Origin: Chitinophagaceae bacterium
Lineage (GTDB): Bacteria; Bacteroidota; Bacteroidia; Chitinophagales; UBA10324
Length of the DNA stretch: 5,070 nucleotides
Direction: 5' to 3'
Assembly: GCA_023251195.1 (NCBI GenBank)
Contig: JAHEZG010000284.1
Span: 1 to 5,070 of the forward strand
Below, one piece after another: positions 1 to 5,070 of this stretch. Numbering within the stretch: the first letter of the stretch is position 1; every line of letters starts with the position of its first letter. Below the pieces are notes generated by a model that was not told the DNA's origin, searched no databases, and was given only the letters and a program-made list of their open reading frames with translations. The position numbers were made by a program, and so were the translations under genes.

Positions 1-1
1 A

Positions 2-262
2 TTAATTGGTGGAAAGCTTATCTTAAATTCAAAAAAACTATCTTTTGAAATTAGTCCAGTTGGAAAAACAAGCTATACGCTAATTTGTCTTCCATCTGTT
101 GATACCGACCAACTGTGGGTAACAGTATTGCAGGAGTCTGGTATTGAATATACTTCTAAGAAAAATGTTTTAATTGAAGATGGTGTAATGTTTATTGAAA
201 CCTGCATAATGAATGAAGGAGGTAATAAGATTAATAGCAACCGGCCAATCAAAAAAAAATGA
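2..262 (+). CDS. 3' end of an unrecognised protein gene (5' truncated)
   Basis: An open frame enters from the left edge and runs 86 codons to a TGA at 260-262, with no stop in this frame from base 2. The visible peptide begins LIGGKLILNSKKLSFEISPV and ends in a basic tail, NRPIKKK. Alternating hydrophobic and polar residues suggest beta strands, but I see no recognisable domain, catalytic motif or membrane segment. The frame has normal low-GC codon use and is open over its full visible length, so it is probably the C-terminus of a real gene rather than chance. No intrinsic terminator follows it in the 96-bp spacer before the cytochrome gene, so read-through into that gene is possible. Function unknown; the upstream part lies outside the window. 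Confidence 0.6.
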   Translation, partial: LIGGKLILNSKKLSFEISPVGKTSYTLICLPSVDTDQLWVTVLQESGIEYTSKKNVLIEDGVMFIETCIMNEGGNKINSNRPIKKK

Positions 263-278
263 GGTTACTATTTTATAT

Positions 279-290
279 TGTTAATTAACA
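279..290. repeat. 12-bp perfect palindrome TGTTAATTAACA upstream of the cytochrome gene
   Basis: TGTTAATTAACA is its own reverse complement and lies about 70 bp before the cytochrome c start codon. Palindromes of this size can be operators for dimeric regulators, but the site is AT-rich in an AT-rich spacer, so chance is a serious alternative. No regulator gene is visible nearby. Confidence 0.3.
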
Positions 291-318
291 TCAGTTTTCC
301 ATTTTCATTTTCATTTTT

Positions 319-326
319 ATCTTTCG
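319..326 (+). promoter_or_regulatory. weak candidate -7 element for the cytochrome c gene
   Basis: TATCTTTC matches the Bacteroidota -7 consensus TAnnTTTG at all positions but the last. It would give a leader of roughly 25 nt before the ATG at 359. No TTG lies at the usual 17-23 bp upstream; the nearest (278-280) is 38 bp away. Imperfect ATTTTC hexamers occupy the spacer (301-318). Treat this as a tentative promoter only. Confidence 0.3.
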
Positions 327-358
327 GAAGAATTATTTAACAAAATCCCTGCTTCAAA

Positions 359-1297
359 ATGAAAAAGATTTTAAAAGTTTTAATTATCATTCTAATTGTA
401 GTTGTAGTACTTGCCGGAGGTTTCGCGCTCTTTATTTCAATGAGAGGAATTCCTAATTACGGAGCCAAGGACCCGGGTATTAAAATTGTACCCGATTCAA
501 TTCGCATTGAGCGAGGTCGTGTATTGGCTGGTATGTTGTGTGCTGATTGCCACATGAATAGCGATACCAGAAAATTAACAGGAGCTGATATGGATCCTGA
601 GCACAAATTGCCTTTCGGAAATTTATTTTCGCAAAACATTACACAAGATAAAACTGTTGGCATCGGTGACTGGACTGATGGTCAAATAATTTATTTGCTG
701 CGCACAGGAATAAAACGCGATGGACAATACGCTCCGCCGTGGATGGCAAAACTGCCAAACATGAGTGACGAAGACATTGCATCAATCATTTCATTTCTGC
801 ATTCCAACGATCCAATGGTTGTTGCCGATGCAACTCCCGACAAGCCATGTGAACCAAGCTTTTTCGCAAAATTTTTAGCGCTTGTAGCTTTCAAGCCTTT
901 CCCATATCCTGATCATGTTGTAGCACAGCCGGATACTTCAAATAAAGTGGAGTGGGGGAAATACCTTGTTTGGAACCTGGATTGTTTCAGCTGTCATTCG
1001 CTGGATTATGCAAAGAATGATTACCTCACACCAACAAATTCAGCAGGTTATTTAGGGGGAGGGAATAAAATGCCGGAAGGTATTTATTCAGCTAATCTTA
1101 CTCCAGATAATGAAACAGGAATCGGTACTTGGACTGAAGAACAATTTGTAAAAGCACTTCGTTTTGGAATTAAACCTGCAGGAACCGTTCGTTTGCCAAT
1201 GAAGCCCTACTTATTATTAAGTGAATCTGAAGCAAAAGCAATTTATGAATACCTGCGAACTGTTCCTCCAATAAAAAATGCTGTGAACAGAAGTTAA
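359..1297 (+). CDS. membrane-anchored di-heme cytochrome c
   Basis: This 312-residue protein is predicted to carry two c-type hemes on the periplasmic face of the inner membrane and pass electrons between a dehydrogenase or quinol donor and a terminal acceptor. A hydrophobic segment at residues 4-28 after MKK looks like an uncleaved signal anchor. Two cytochrome c domains follow. The first has the CxxCH heme site CADCH at 61-65, and the second has CFSCH at 209-213. Each is followed by the family's NIT/NLT...GIG-WT motif (93-106 and 246-259) and a candidate Met axial ligand (Met129 in PPWMAKLP, Met281 in RLPMKPY). Each domain ends in a helix typical of the fold (DEDIASIISFL, EAKAIYEYLRTVPP). 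This pattern resembles the cytochrome subunits of periplasmic alcohol and related dehydrogenases, but no dehydrogenase gene is beside it, so the partner is unknown. The ATG is chosen because the signal anchor follows directly; no Shine-Dalgarno is present. The gene ends at a strong terminator. Confidence 0.9.
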   Translation: MKKILKVLIIILIVVVVLAGGFALFISMRGIPNYGAKDPGIKIVPDSIRIERGRVLAGMLCADCHMNSDTRKLTGADMDPEHKLPFGNLFSQNITQDKTVGIGDWTDGQIIYLLRTGIKRDGQYAPPWMAKLPNMSDEDIASIISFLHSNDPMVVADATPDKPCEPSFFAKFLALVAFKPFPYPDHVVAQPDTSNKVEWGKYLVWNLDCFSCHSLDYAKNDYLTPTNSAGYLGGGNKMPEGIYSANLTPDNETGIGTWTEEQFVKALRFGIKPAGTVRLPMKPYLLLSESEAKAIYEYLRTVPPIKNAVNRS

Positions 1298-1318
1298 TTA
1301 ATCTATTATGAAAAAACT

Positions 1319-1346
1319 CCCCATTCTGATTTTGTTCAGAATGGGG
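1319..1346. terminator. bidirectional intrinsic terminator between convergent cytochrome c and rimM genes
   Basis: An 11-bp perfect stem (CCCCATTCTGA at 1319-1329 and TCAGAATGGGG at 1336-1346) encloses a 6-base loop. On the plus strand it is followed by AATTTTGTTTT. On the minus strand it is followed by AGTTTTTT (complement of 1311-1318). It therefore has a T tract in both directions and can end both the cytochrome transcript (stop at 1297) and the rimM transcript (stop at 1378). Confidence 0.9.
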
Positions 1347-1377
1347 AATTTTGTTTTATGAACAAAAATATTTTTTT

Positions 1378-1896
1378 TCAAAGATCAAGTAAACCACCGG
1401 GCATTAATAAACCGATGGTTTTTTTACGGTCATTGATATCAAGGTTGTATTCATTTACCAACGGAATCATCACCAACTTATCATTATAATATACATGAAC
1501 GATTGGATGCGAAGGCATATCAAATACTTCATCAACCAATCCAATGAATCCAAGTTTCTCGTCGGTTACCTGATAACCCACTAAGTAATCAAGGTTATCA
1601 AACTTCTTTGGTTTTTTCAGGTTGGTTTCTTCAGTATAAATTTCTTTGCCGTGTAATGCTTCAGCTTTGGTGCGGTCGTTAATTCCTTCCATTAAAAAAA
1701 GTGAATGGCCGGTATCAGCCATTTCATATTCATCTACAAAATAGGGGATATTTGATTCTTTGAGTTTGATGTAAAGCACTTTCACTTTCTTCAATCGCGC
1801 AACAAATTCAGGTTCCACAAAAGCCTGCACATGACCTTTCAGGCCTTTGGCTTTCGATAGTTTTCCTATTCTGATTAATTTTAAATCATTCTCCAT
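1378..1896 (-). CDS. rimM: ribosome maturation factor RimM
   Basis: RimM is a cytoplasmic 30S assembly factor that binds ribosomal protein S19 and helps mature the 3' (head) domain of 16S rRNA. The protein read here is 172 residues, close to the family's usual 165-185. The N-terminal RimM barrel carries the typical opening IGKLSKAKGLKGHV (residues 10-23). The C-terminal PRC-barrel starts near residue 100 (NLDYLVGYQV) and contains DMPSHPIVHVYY and IPLVNEY. It ends in LLMPGGLLDL, a close match to the conserved RimM terminus. I start the gene at the ATG at 1894-1896, giving MENDLKLIRIG. An in-frame ATG ten codons upstream (1924-1926) would add MSGGFLFLQP, which falls inside the terminator-like hairpin and matches no part of the family. 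The gene lies 67 bp after the rpsP stop. The usual next gene, trmD, is absent; a convergent cytochrome gene follows instead. Confidence 0.93.
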   Translation of the reverse strand: MENDLKLIRIGKLSKAKGLKGHVQAFVEPEFVARLKKVKVLYIKLKESNIPYFVDEYEMADTGHSLFLMEGINDRTKAEALHGKEIYTEETNLKKPKKFDNLDYLVGYQVTDEKLGFIGLVDEVFDMPSHPIVHVYYNDKLVMIPLVNEYNLDINDRKKTIGLLMPGGLLDL

Positions 1897-1909
1897 TGGT
1901 TGTAAAAAT

Positions 1910-1942
1910 AAAAAGCCACCCGACAAATGCGGATGGCTTTTT
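1910..1942 (-). terminator. terminator-like hairpin between rpsP and rimM (possible attenuator)
   Basis: On the minus strand the message folds as AAAAAGCCATCCG, a 7-base loop, then CGGGTGGCTTTTT: 13 pairs including one G-U wobble. A T-rich run (TTTTTATTTTTA) follows directly. This has the form of an intrinsic terminator, 21 bp after the rpsP stop and only 13 bp before the chosen rimM ATG. Some transcripts probably end here after rpsP, with read-through supplying rimM. No clear promoter for rimM was seen after the hairpin. Confidence 0.8.
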
Positions 1943-1963
1943 GAAAATTTAATGAATCAATTT

Positions 1964-2398
1964 TTATTCAGCGGTAGCAGCAGGTGCAGCTGCTGCTGCT
2001 TCACCTTTTTTGCTTTTCTTTTTGCGAGCTGGCTTTGCTTTTTTAGCAGCATCGAGCACTGAATTTTTATGAGCTTCAGTCCATGCAGCCATTTTAGCGT
2101 CTGCAATTTCCTGAGTCAACACACCTTTTTTTACCCCTCGGGTTAAGTGTTTTTGAAACATCACTCCTTTGTAAGAAAGTATTCGCCGAACAGTATCAGT
2201 AGGCTGAGCACCTTTCTGCATCCAGTCTAATGCCTTAGCGGCATCAAGAGTAATGGTTGCGGGAATCGTGGTCGGGTTGTAACTACCGATGTTTTCAATA
2301 AAGCGGCCATCTCTCGGCGAACGAGAATCGGCAATTGTGATGTGATAAAAAGGAGCTTTCTTTCTACCCATCCGTTGTAAACGAATCTTTACAGACAT
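1964..2398 (-). CDS. rpsP: 30S ribosomal protein S16, with C-terminal extension
   Basis: S16 is an assembly protein that binds the 5' domain of 16S rRNA in the small ribosomal subunit. Residues 1-82 are the S16 fold: the start SVKIRLQRMGRKKAPFYHI, then ADSRSPRDGRFIENIGSYNP, then DWMQKGAQPTDTVRRILSYKGVM. All are near-consensus. The protein is 144 residues, compared with about 80-90 in Escherichia coli and Bacillus. The extra 60 residues form a charged segment (83-118), a Lys-rich stretch (PARKKKSKKG) and an Ala-rich tail (AAAAAPAATAE). Long low-complexity tails of this sort are usual for S16 in Bacteroidota, so I read it as normal rather than a fusion. The ATG is fixed by the conserved N-terminus. 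A good promoter lies 52 bp upstream, and a terminator-like hairpin follows the stop. The order ffh-rpsP-rimM matches the widely conserved trmD-operon neighbourhood. Confidence 0.97.
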   Translation of the reverse strand: MSVKIRLQRMGRKKAPFYHITIADSRSPRDGRFIENIGSYNPTTIPATITLDAAKALDWMQKGAQPTDTVRRILSYKGVMFQKHLTRGVKKGVLTQEIADAKMAAWTEAHKNSVLDAAKKAKPARKKKSKKGEAAAAAPAATAE

Positions 2399-2429
2399 TG
2401 CTTTGTGTGGTTAATTTTTAAAAAGTTTA

Positions 2430-2446
2430 TCCCGATTTTTTCGGGA
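2430..2446 (-). other. short hairpin at the predicted 5' end of the rpsP message
   Basis: TCCCGA and TCGGGA form a perfect 6-bp stem around a 5-base loop. The site is only a few bases downstream of the rpsP -7 element, so it would sit at or very near the 5' end of the transcript, about 32 bp before the rpsP ATG. It could protect the message or act in feedback control of S16. It could also be an early terminator, but the following sequence (TAAACTTTTTAAAAATT) has only a short T run. Confidence 0.5.
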
Positions 2447-2449
2447 GCG

Positions 2450-2478
2450 CAAAGATATTCGGATAACGATGATAACAA
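2450..2478 (-). promoter_or_regulatory. Bacteroidota-type promoter for rpsP
   Basis: On the minus strand TATCTTTG (2457-2450) matches the Bacteroidota -7 consensus TAnnTTTG exactly. A TTG, within TTTTG, lies at 2478-2476, separated by 18 bp. That fits the reported TTG-N17-23-TAnnTTTG arrangement recognised by the primary sigma factor of this phylum. Transcription should start near 2441-2446, leaving a leader of about 45 nt. This gives rpsP its own strong promoter, independent of ffh. Confidence 0.78.
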
Positions 2479-2495
2479 AATGTTTTTAGTGATTA

Positions 2496-2575
2496 GCGAA
2501 TAGCATTTAGCTGTTAGCTTTTAGCCATCAGCGTCTTTAGTATTTCCTAATAGCTAAATGCTAAAAGCTAACAGC
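2496..2575. repeat. inverted array of GC-N3-TA-type heptamers downstream of ffh
   Basis: Seven-base units beginning GC are laid head to tail in two arms facing each other. The left arm on the plus strand reads GCGAATA, GCATTTA, GCTGTTA, GCTTTTA, GCCATCA, GCGTCTT (2496-2537). The right arm, read on the minus strand from 2575, reads GCTGTTA, GCTTTTA, GCATTTA, GCTATTA (to 2548). Three heptamers occur in both arms, but in cyclically shifted order. The arms can pair in at least two registers: 16 bp (2510-2525 with 2560-2575) or 12 bp (2501-2512 with 2552-2563). The array abuts the ffh stop codon exactly, so the ffh message would carry a large 3' stem-loop. No T tract follows, so it is not a standard terminator. 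It looks like a dispersed intergenic repeat, though copies elsewhere cannot be checked here. Confidence 0.8.
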
Positions 2576-3904
2576 TTACCTTGTCGGCATTCCTTTAAAC
2601 GGACGGCCTGATGCACTCATTTTGTTAAATGATTTCATCATTTTTTTCATGTCATCGAACTGCTTTATAAACTGATTCACTTCCTGAATGGTATTGCCAC
2701 TTCCATATGAAAGTCGTTTCCGTCTGTTGCCATTTAAAACTTCGGGGTTGCTTCTCTCTTCTGGAGTCATTGCCAAAATGATGGCTTCTACTTTTTTGAA
2801 TGAATCATTATCGAGATCTATATCCTTCATCGCTTTTCCCATTCCCGGAATCATTCCCATTAAATCCTTGATGTTTCCCATTTTCTTAATCTGATTCAAT
2901 TGATTTAAAAAATCAGTGAAGTCAAATTGATTCTTGCGAATTTTTTTCTGAAGAATTTCTGCCTGTTTTTCATCGTATTGCTCTTGCGCTTTTTCAACCA
3001 AAGAAACAATATCACCCATTCCTAAAATCCGTTGCGCCATACGATCAGGATGGAACAAATCAATGTTCTCCATCTTCTCACCGGTACCCACAAATTTAAT
3101 TGGCTTGCTAACTTCATACTTAATTGAAAGCGCTGCACCACCTCTCGTATCACCATCCAATTTTGTTAATACTACTCCATCAAAATTTAATCGCTCGTTA
3201 AATGCTTTTGATGTGTTGATTGCATCTTGCCCGGTCATTGCATCCACCACAAATAAGGTTTCATCAGGCTTCACTGCATTTTTGATGGCTGCAATTTCAT
3301 TCATCATCTGCTCATCAACCGCTAAGCGACCGGCAGTATCAATGATTACCACATTGAATCCTTTTTGCTTAGCAATGTCAACAGCATTTTTTGAAATCTG
3401 AACAGGATTATTATTTCCTTCTTCAGTATAAACTTCAACACCGATTTGTGAAGCAAGAATTTTTAATTGCTCAATAGCAGCCGGACGATATATATCACAT
3501 GCAACGAGCAACACGCTTTTATTTCTTTTTGTTTTTAAAAGGTTGGCAAGCTTAGCAGAGAAAGTGGTTTTACCTGAACCCTGCAAACCCGACATTAATA
3601 TCACCGATGGATTTCCTTTTAAATTGAGGTCAGCTGCTTTTCCGCCCATTAACGAAGTCAGTTCATCAGCAACCAACTTCACCATTAACTGTCCGGGGTT
3701 AATGGCATTTAATACTTTTTCGCCAAGTGCTTTTTCTTTTACAGAGTCAGTAAATTCTTTAGCAATTTTATAATTCACATCCGCATCAACCAGCGCTCTG
3801 CGAATTTCTTTTACCGTAGCAGCAATATTCAGTTCGGTTAATCTTCCTTCACCTTTAATATTTTTAAATGCACTCTCGAGTTTCTCGCTTAAACTTTCAA
3901 ACAT
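2576..3904 (-). CDS. ffh: signal recognition particle GTPase Ffh (SRP54)
   Basis: Ffh is the protein part of the bacterial signal recognition particle. With SRP RNA it binds signal sequences leaving the ribosome and delivers the complex to FtsY at the membrane, coupled to GTP hydrolysis. At 442 residues it is normal length. The N domain is about 1-95. The G domain has the P-loop GLQGSGKTT (106-114), the insertion-box motif DIYRPAA (137-143), DTAGR (189-193), TKLDGDTRGG (247-256) and the closing GTGEK (273-277). The M domain from about 325 is Met-rich. It includes the finger-loop region KMGNIKDLMGMIPGMG (341-356) and the RNA-binding segment NRRKRLSYGSG (393-403). All key residues are present. 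The C-terminus ends shortly after the Met-rich helix (DDMKKMMKSFNKM). The ATG begins the conserved MFESLSEKLE. No SRP RNA gene was seen in the window. Confidence 0.98.
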   Translation of the reverse strand: MFESLSEKLESAFKNIKGEGRLTELNIAATVKEIRRALVDADVNYKIAKEFTDSVKEKALGEKVLNAINPGQLMVKLVADELTSLMGGKAADLNLKGNPSVILMSGLQGSGKTTFSAKLANLLKTKRNKSVLLVACDIYRPAAIEQLKILASQIGVEVYTEEGNNNPVQISKNAVDIAKQKGFNVVIIDTAGRLAVDEQMMNEIAAIKNAVKPDETLFVVDAMTGQDAINTSKAFNERLNFDGVVLTKLDGDTRGGAALSIKYEVSKPIKFVGTGEKMENIDLFHPDRMAQRILGMGDIVSLVEKAQEQYDEKQAEILQKKIRKNQFDFTDFLNQLNQIKKMGNIKDLMGMIPGMGKAMKDIDLDNDSFKKVEAIILAMTPEERSNPEVLNGNRRKRLSYGSGNTIQEVNQFIKQFDDMKKMMKSFNKMSASGRPFKGMPTR

Positions 3905-3931
3905 CTTTTTAAGATTTTTTTTGGGGCAACA

Positions 3932-3959
3932 AAAAAATAGTATTCCTTGCTATAAACAA
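3932..3959 (-). promoter_or_regulatory. tentative ffh promoter
   Basis: On the minus strand a TTG (3959-3957) is followed after 17 bp by TATTTTTT (3939-3932), which fits TAnnTTTG except at the final base. It lies 28 bp before the ffh ATG, within a poly-T stretch that weakens the match. The TTG falls in the T tract of the upstream terminator, so termination of the preceding unit and initiation of ffh would be packed together. Confidence 0.4.
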
Positions 3960-3987
3960 AACCGCCCCGATAATTATCGGGGCGGTT
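3960..3987. terminator. strong palindromic terminator upstream of ffh
   Basis: This is a perfect 28-bp palindrome with GC-rich arms (AACCGCCCCGAT and its complement) around a central AATT, giving a 12-bp stem with a 4-base loop. On the minus strand it is followed by TTGTTT, so with the final GGTT it makes GGTTTTGTTT. It lies 22 bp after the stop of the exported-protein gene and should end transcription coming from rpoD. The plus-strand side has only TTAAAAATTTTA after it, but no plus-strand gene needs termination there. Confidence 0.9.
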
Positions 3988-4008
3988 AAAAATTTTATCA
4001 GGCAAAAA

Positions 4009-4611
4009 TTATTCTGAAATTTCTTTCAGCGAAAAACTGCTGGTTCCGTTTTTAATTTTTATAATTAATGGATTGGATAAATCATTCAAAACATAAAAGT
4101 CAACACCGGTGTTGTTAGCATCAATTGATTTGGCGTGAATTACTTCAACTGATTTTAAAACACCATTTAATTTAATTTCAATTTTTTCGATACCGGCATT
4201 TACTACACCATGCATTTTTTCAGAACCGTGTAAATAAAAGGTAGTTTTTCCTTGAAGCAATTCTGTAATCATTCCTTTGCTGATCCAAAAGAAACCAAAT
4301 TCACCGGTTTGATCGTCGAATAATTCAGTTGCAATTTTTCTTCCTGAATTAAATGATTCATTTGAAAGAATTACTTTACCAAATAATGCATCAGTGATTT
4401 TCCATTTAAAAGAAATGGTTGGAACAATTGTATTTACAACTACGGTCGCGTCGCTAATTCCGGTTGCTGATTTTATTTCATAAATCAACTTCGAGCCACC
4501 TTTTAAATTAAGTGCCGGAGTTTGTGCTTTCAAAGTAAAGACAACAGCCAATAGAACAATTAATGCTCCGAGCGATATGGCAACTGTTTTTGATAGTGAA
4601 ATTGTTTTCAT
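4009..4611 (-). CDS. exported protein of unknown function
   Basis: I do not recognise this 200-residue protein with confidence. It begins MKTISLSKTV and has a hydrophobic segment at about 10-27 followed by LKAQTPA. That looks like a cleavable Sec signal with a possible cut after AQ (residue 30), leaving about 170 residues outside the inner membrane. There is no lipobox cysteine, and in fact no cysteine at all. The mature part is rich in alternating beta-type segments. It opens with LNLKGGSKLIYEIK and closes with VLNDLSNPLIIKIKNGT...LKEISE, suggesting a small all-beta domain. I see no catalytic motif. A loose likeness to DUF3108-type periplasmic beta proteins is possible but not established. 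The ATG follows an A-rich run 30 bp after the rpoD stop, with no terminator or clear promoter between, so it is probably co-transcribed with rpoD. A strong terminator follows. Confidence 0.75.
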   Translation of the reverse strand: MKTISLSKTVAISLGALIVLLAVVFTLKAQTPALNLKGGSKLIYEIKSATGISDATVVVNTIVPTISFKWKITDALFGKVILSNESFNSGRKIATELFDDQTGEFGFFWISKGMITELLQGKTTFYLHGSEKMHGVVNAGIEKIEIKLNGVLKSVEVIHAKSIDANNTGVDFYVLNDLSNPLIIKIKNGTSSFSLKEISE

Positions 4612-4641
4612 TTTTTTTTGATTTTTAGGGTGTTTAAATTT

Positions 4642-5070
4642 TCAGCCAAGATATGATTTTAAAAGTTTACTGCGGGTAGCACCGCGTAACTTATTTATGG
4701 CTTTATCTTTAATTTGTCTTACCCTTTCACGAGTTAAACTGAATCTTTCGCCAATATCTTCAAGCGACATTGGGTGTTCAACGCCAATTCCAAAGTATAA
4801 TTTAATTACATCTTTTTGACGATCAGTTAAAGTGCTCAAAGAACGATCTATTTCTTTTCGAAGTGAATCTTTGTATTCGAGTAAATCATCAGTAGCAGTG
4901 GCGCCAGAATTTGGAATAACATCAAGCAATGAATTATCTTCCCCCTCAACAAATGGCGCATCAACAGAAACATGTCGTGCGGCTATGCCCAATGTGGTTT
5001 CAACTTCTTCTGTATTTATTTCTAAAACTTCAGCTAATTCTTCCGGACTCGGTTCTCGTTCATATTGCTG
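4642..5070 (-). CDS. rpoD: primary RNA polymerase sigma factor RpoD/SigA, C-terminal part (5' end outside window)
   Basis: The frame is open to the right edge, giving 142 C-terminal residues that start QQYEREPSPEELAEVLEINT. Bacteroidota primary sigma factors are about 290 residues, so roughly half is visible. The fragment covers sigma region 3 (SPEELAEVL...), the 3.2 linker with VDAPFVEGEDNSLLDVI (36-52) and region 4. The region 4.2 helix-turn-helix SLEDIGERFSLTRERVRQI (102-120) reads the upstream promoter element. The protein ends SKLLKSYLG, as is typical of the phylum. This factor directs RNA polymerase to housekeeping promoters of the TTG/TAnnTTTG type, such as the one seen ahead of rpsP. 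An in-frame TTG at 4990-4992 is internal; conserved sequence continues upstream of it, so it is not the start. The stop (TGA, 4642-4644) is followed after 30 bp by the exported-protein gene. Confidence 0.95.
   Translation of the reverse strand, partial: QQYEREPSPEELAEVLEINTEEVETTLGIAARHVSVDAPFVEGEDNSLLDVIPNSGATATDDLLEYKDSLRKEIDRSLSTLTDRQKDVIKLYFGIGVEHPMSLEDIGERFSLTRERVRQIKDKAINKLRGATRSKLLKSYLG

Noticed and set aside
301..318. ATTTTC hexamer repeat as a phase-variable tract
   Set aside because: Only two exact copies and one imperfect copy are present in AT-rich DNA, too few to suggest switching.
457..894. Minus-strand open frames opposite the cytochrome c gene
   Set aside because: They overlap well-supported coding sequence with heme motifs on the other strand and encode nothing recognisable.
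1897..1926. N-terminal extension of RimM by MSGGFLFLQP from an upstream in-frame ATG
   Set aside because: Most of these codons lie in the terminator-like hairpin and its T run, and the family's conserved start begins with the later Met. The downstream ATG gives a normal RimM length.
1847..2062. Plus-strand open frame spanning the rpsP-rimM junction with a Cys/Ser/Phe-rich product
   Set aside because: The composition is the antisense of the Ala/Lys-rich S16 tail and the hairpin; there is no independent support.
2496..2575. CRISPR array
   Set aside because: The period is 7 bases with no spacers and the arms are inverted, so this is a short-unit palindromic repeat.
2399..2575. SRP RNA or another structured RNA gene next to ffh
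   Set aside because: The pairing here is explained by the heptamer repeat and the rpsP leader hairpin. The conserved SRP RNA tetraloop and symmetric-loop helix were not found.
2688..3773. Three plus-strand open frames lying opposite ffh (2688-2894, 3063-3401, 3543-3773)
   Set aside because: They are antisense to strongly conserved ffh codons, have no promoter or plausible domain, and their hydrophobic Ser/Phe-rich content is what the complement of this coding sequence would give.
4990..4992. TTG as the start of a short sigma-factor gene
   Set aside because: The frame continues to the window edge with conserved primary sigma region 3 sequence (EREPSPEELAEVLEINTEEVETTLG), so the gene is truncated by the window and does not start here.

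Overview
The window is low-GC chromosomal DNA that looks like a member of the Bacteroidota. The grounds are: a Bacteroidota-type primary sigma factor C-terminus (SLEDIGERF...RERVRQIKDKAINKL...SKLLKSYLG); an S16 protein with a long Ala/Lys-rich tail; a near-textbook Bacteroidota promoter (TTG, 18 bp, TATCTTTG) ahead of rpsP; and A-rich rather than Shine-Dalgarno sequences ahead of the start codons. I cannot place it below phylum or class.

Layout. Bases 1-262 hold the 3' end of an unrecognised plus-strand gene. A 96-bp spacer follows, then a plus-strand gene for a membrane-anchored di-heme cytochrome c (359-1297). A bidirectional intrinsic terminator (about 1319-1346) separates it from a convergent minus-strand block. 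Read in its direction of transcription (right to left), that block is: the C-terminal part of the primary sigma factor rpoD (runs off the right edge), a small exported protein of unknown function, a strong palindromic terminator, ffh (SRP GTPase), a palindromic heptamer-repeat array, rpsP (ribosomal protein S16) and rimM (16S/30S maturation factor).

How the genes relate. ffh, rpsP and rimM are a familiar group joining ribosome production to co-translational protein targeting. In many bacteria trmD and rplS follow; here the group ends at rimM. Although the genes are adjacent and co-oriented, the DNA between them suggests separate control: a terminator before ffh, a repeat array plus a strong promoter before rpsP, and a terminator-like hairpin between rpsP and rimM that could lower RimM output relative to S16. 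The unknown exported protein starts 30 bp after rpoD with no visible terminator between them, so it is probably co-transcribed with rpoD. The cytochrome gene is functionally unrelated to this block.

Most of the window is ordinary housekeeping sequence and I see no new multi-gene system. The points worth a second look are the inverted, cyclically permuted heptamer array after ffh, the rpsP-rimM hairpin, the hairpin at the predicted 5' end of the rpsP message, and the uncharacterised exported protein between rpoD and ffh.
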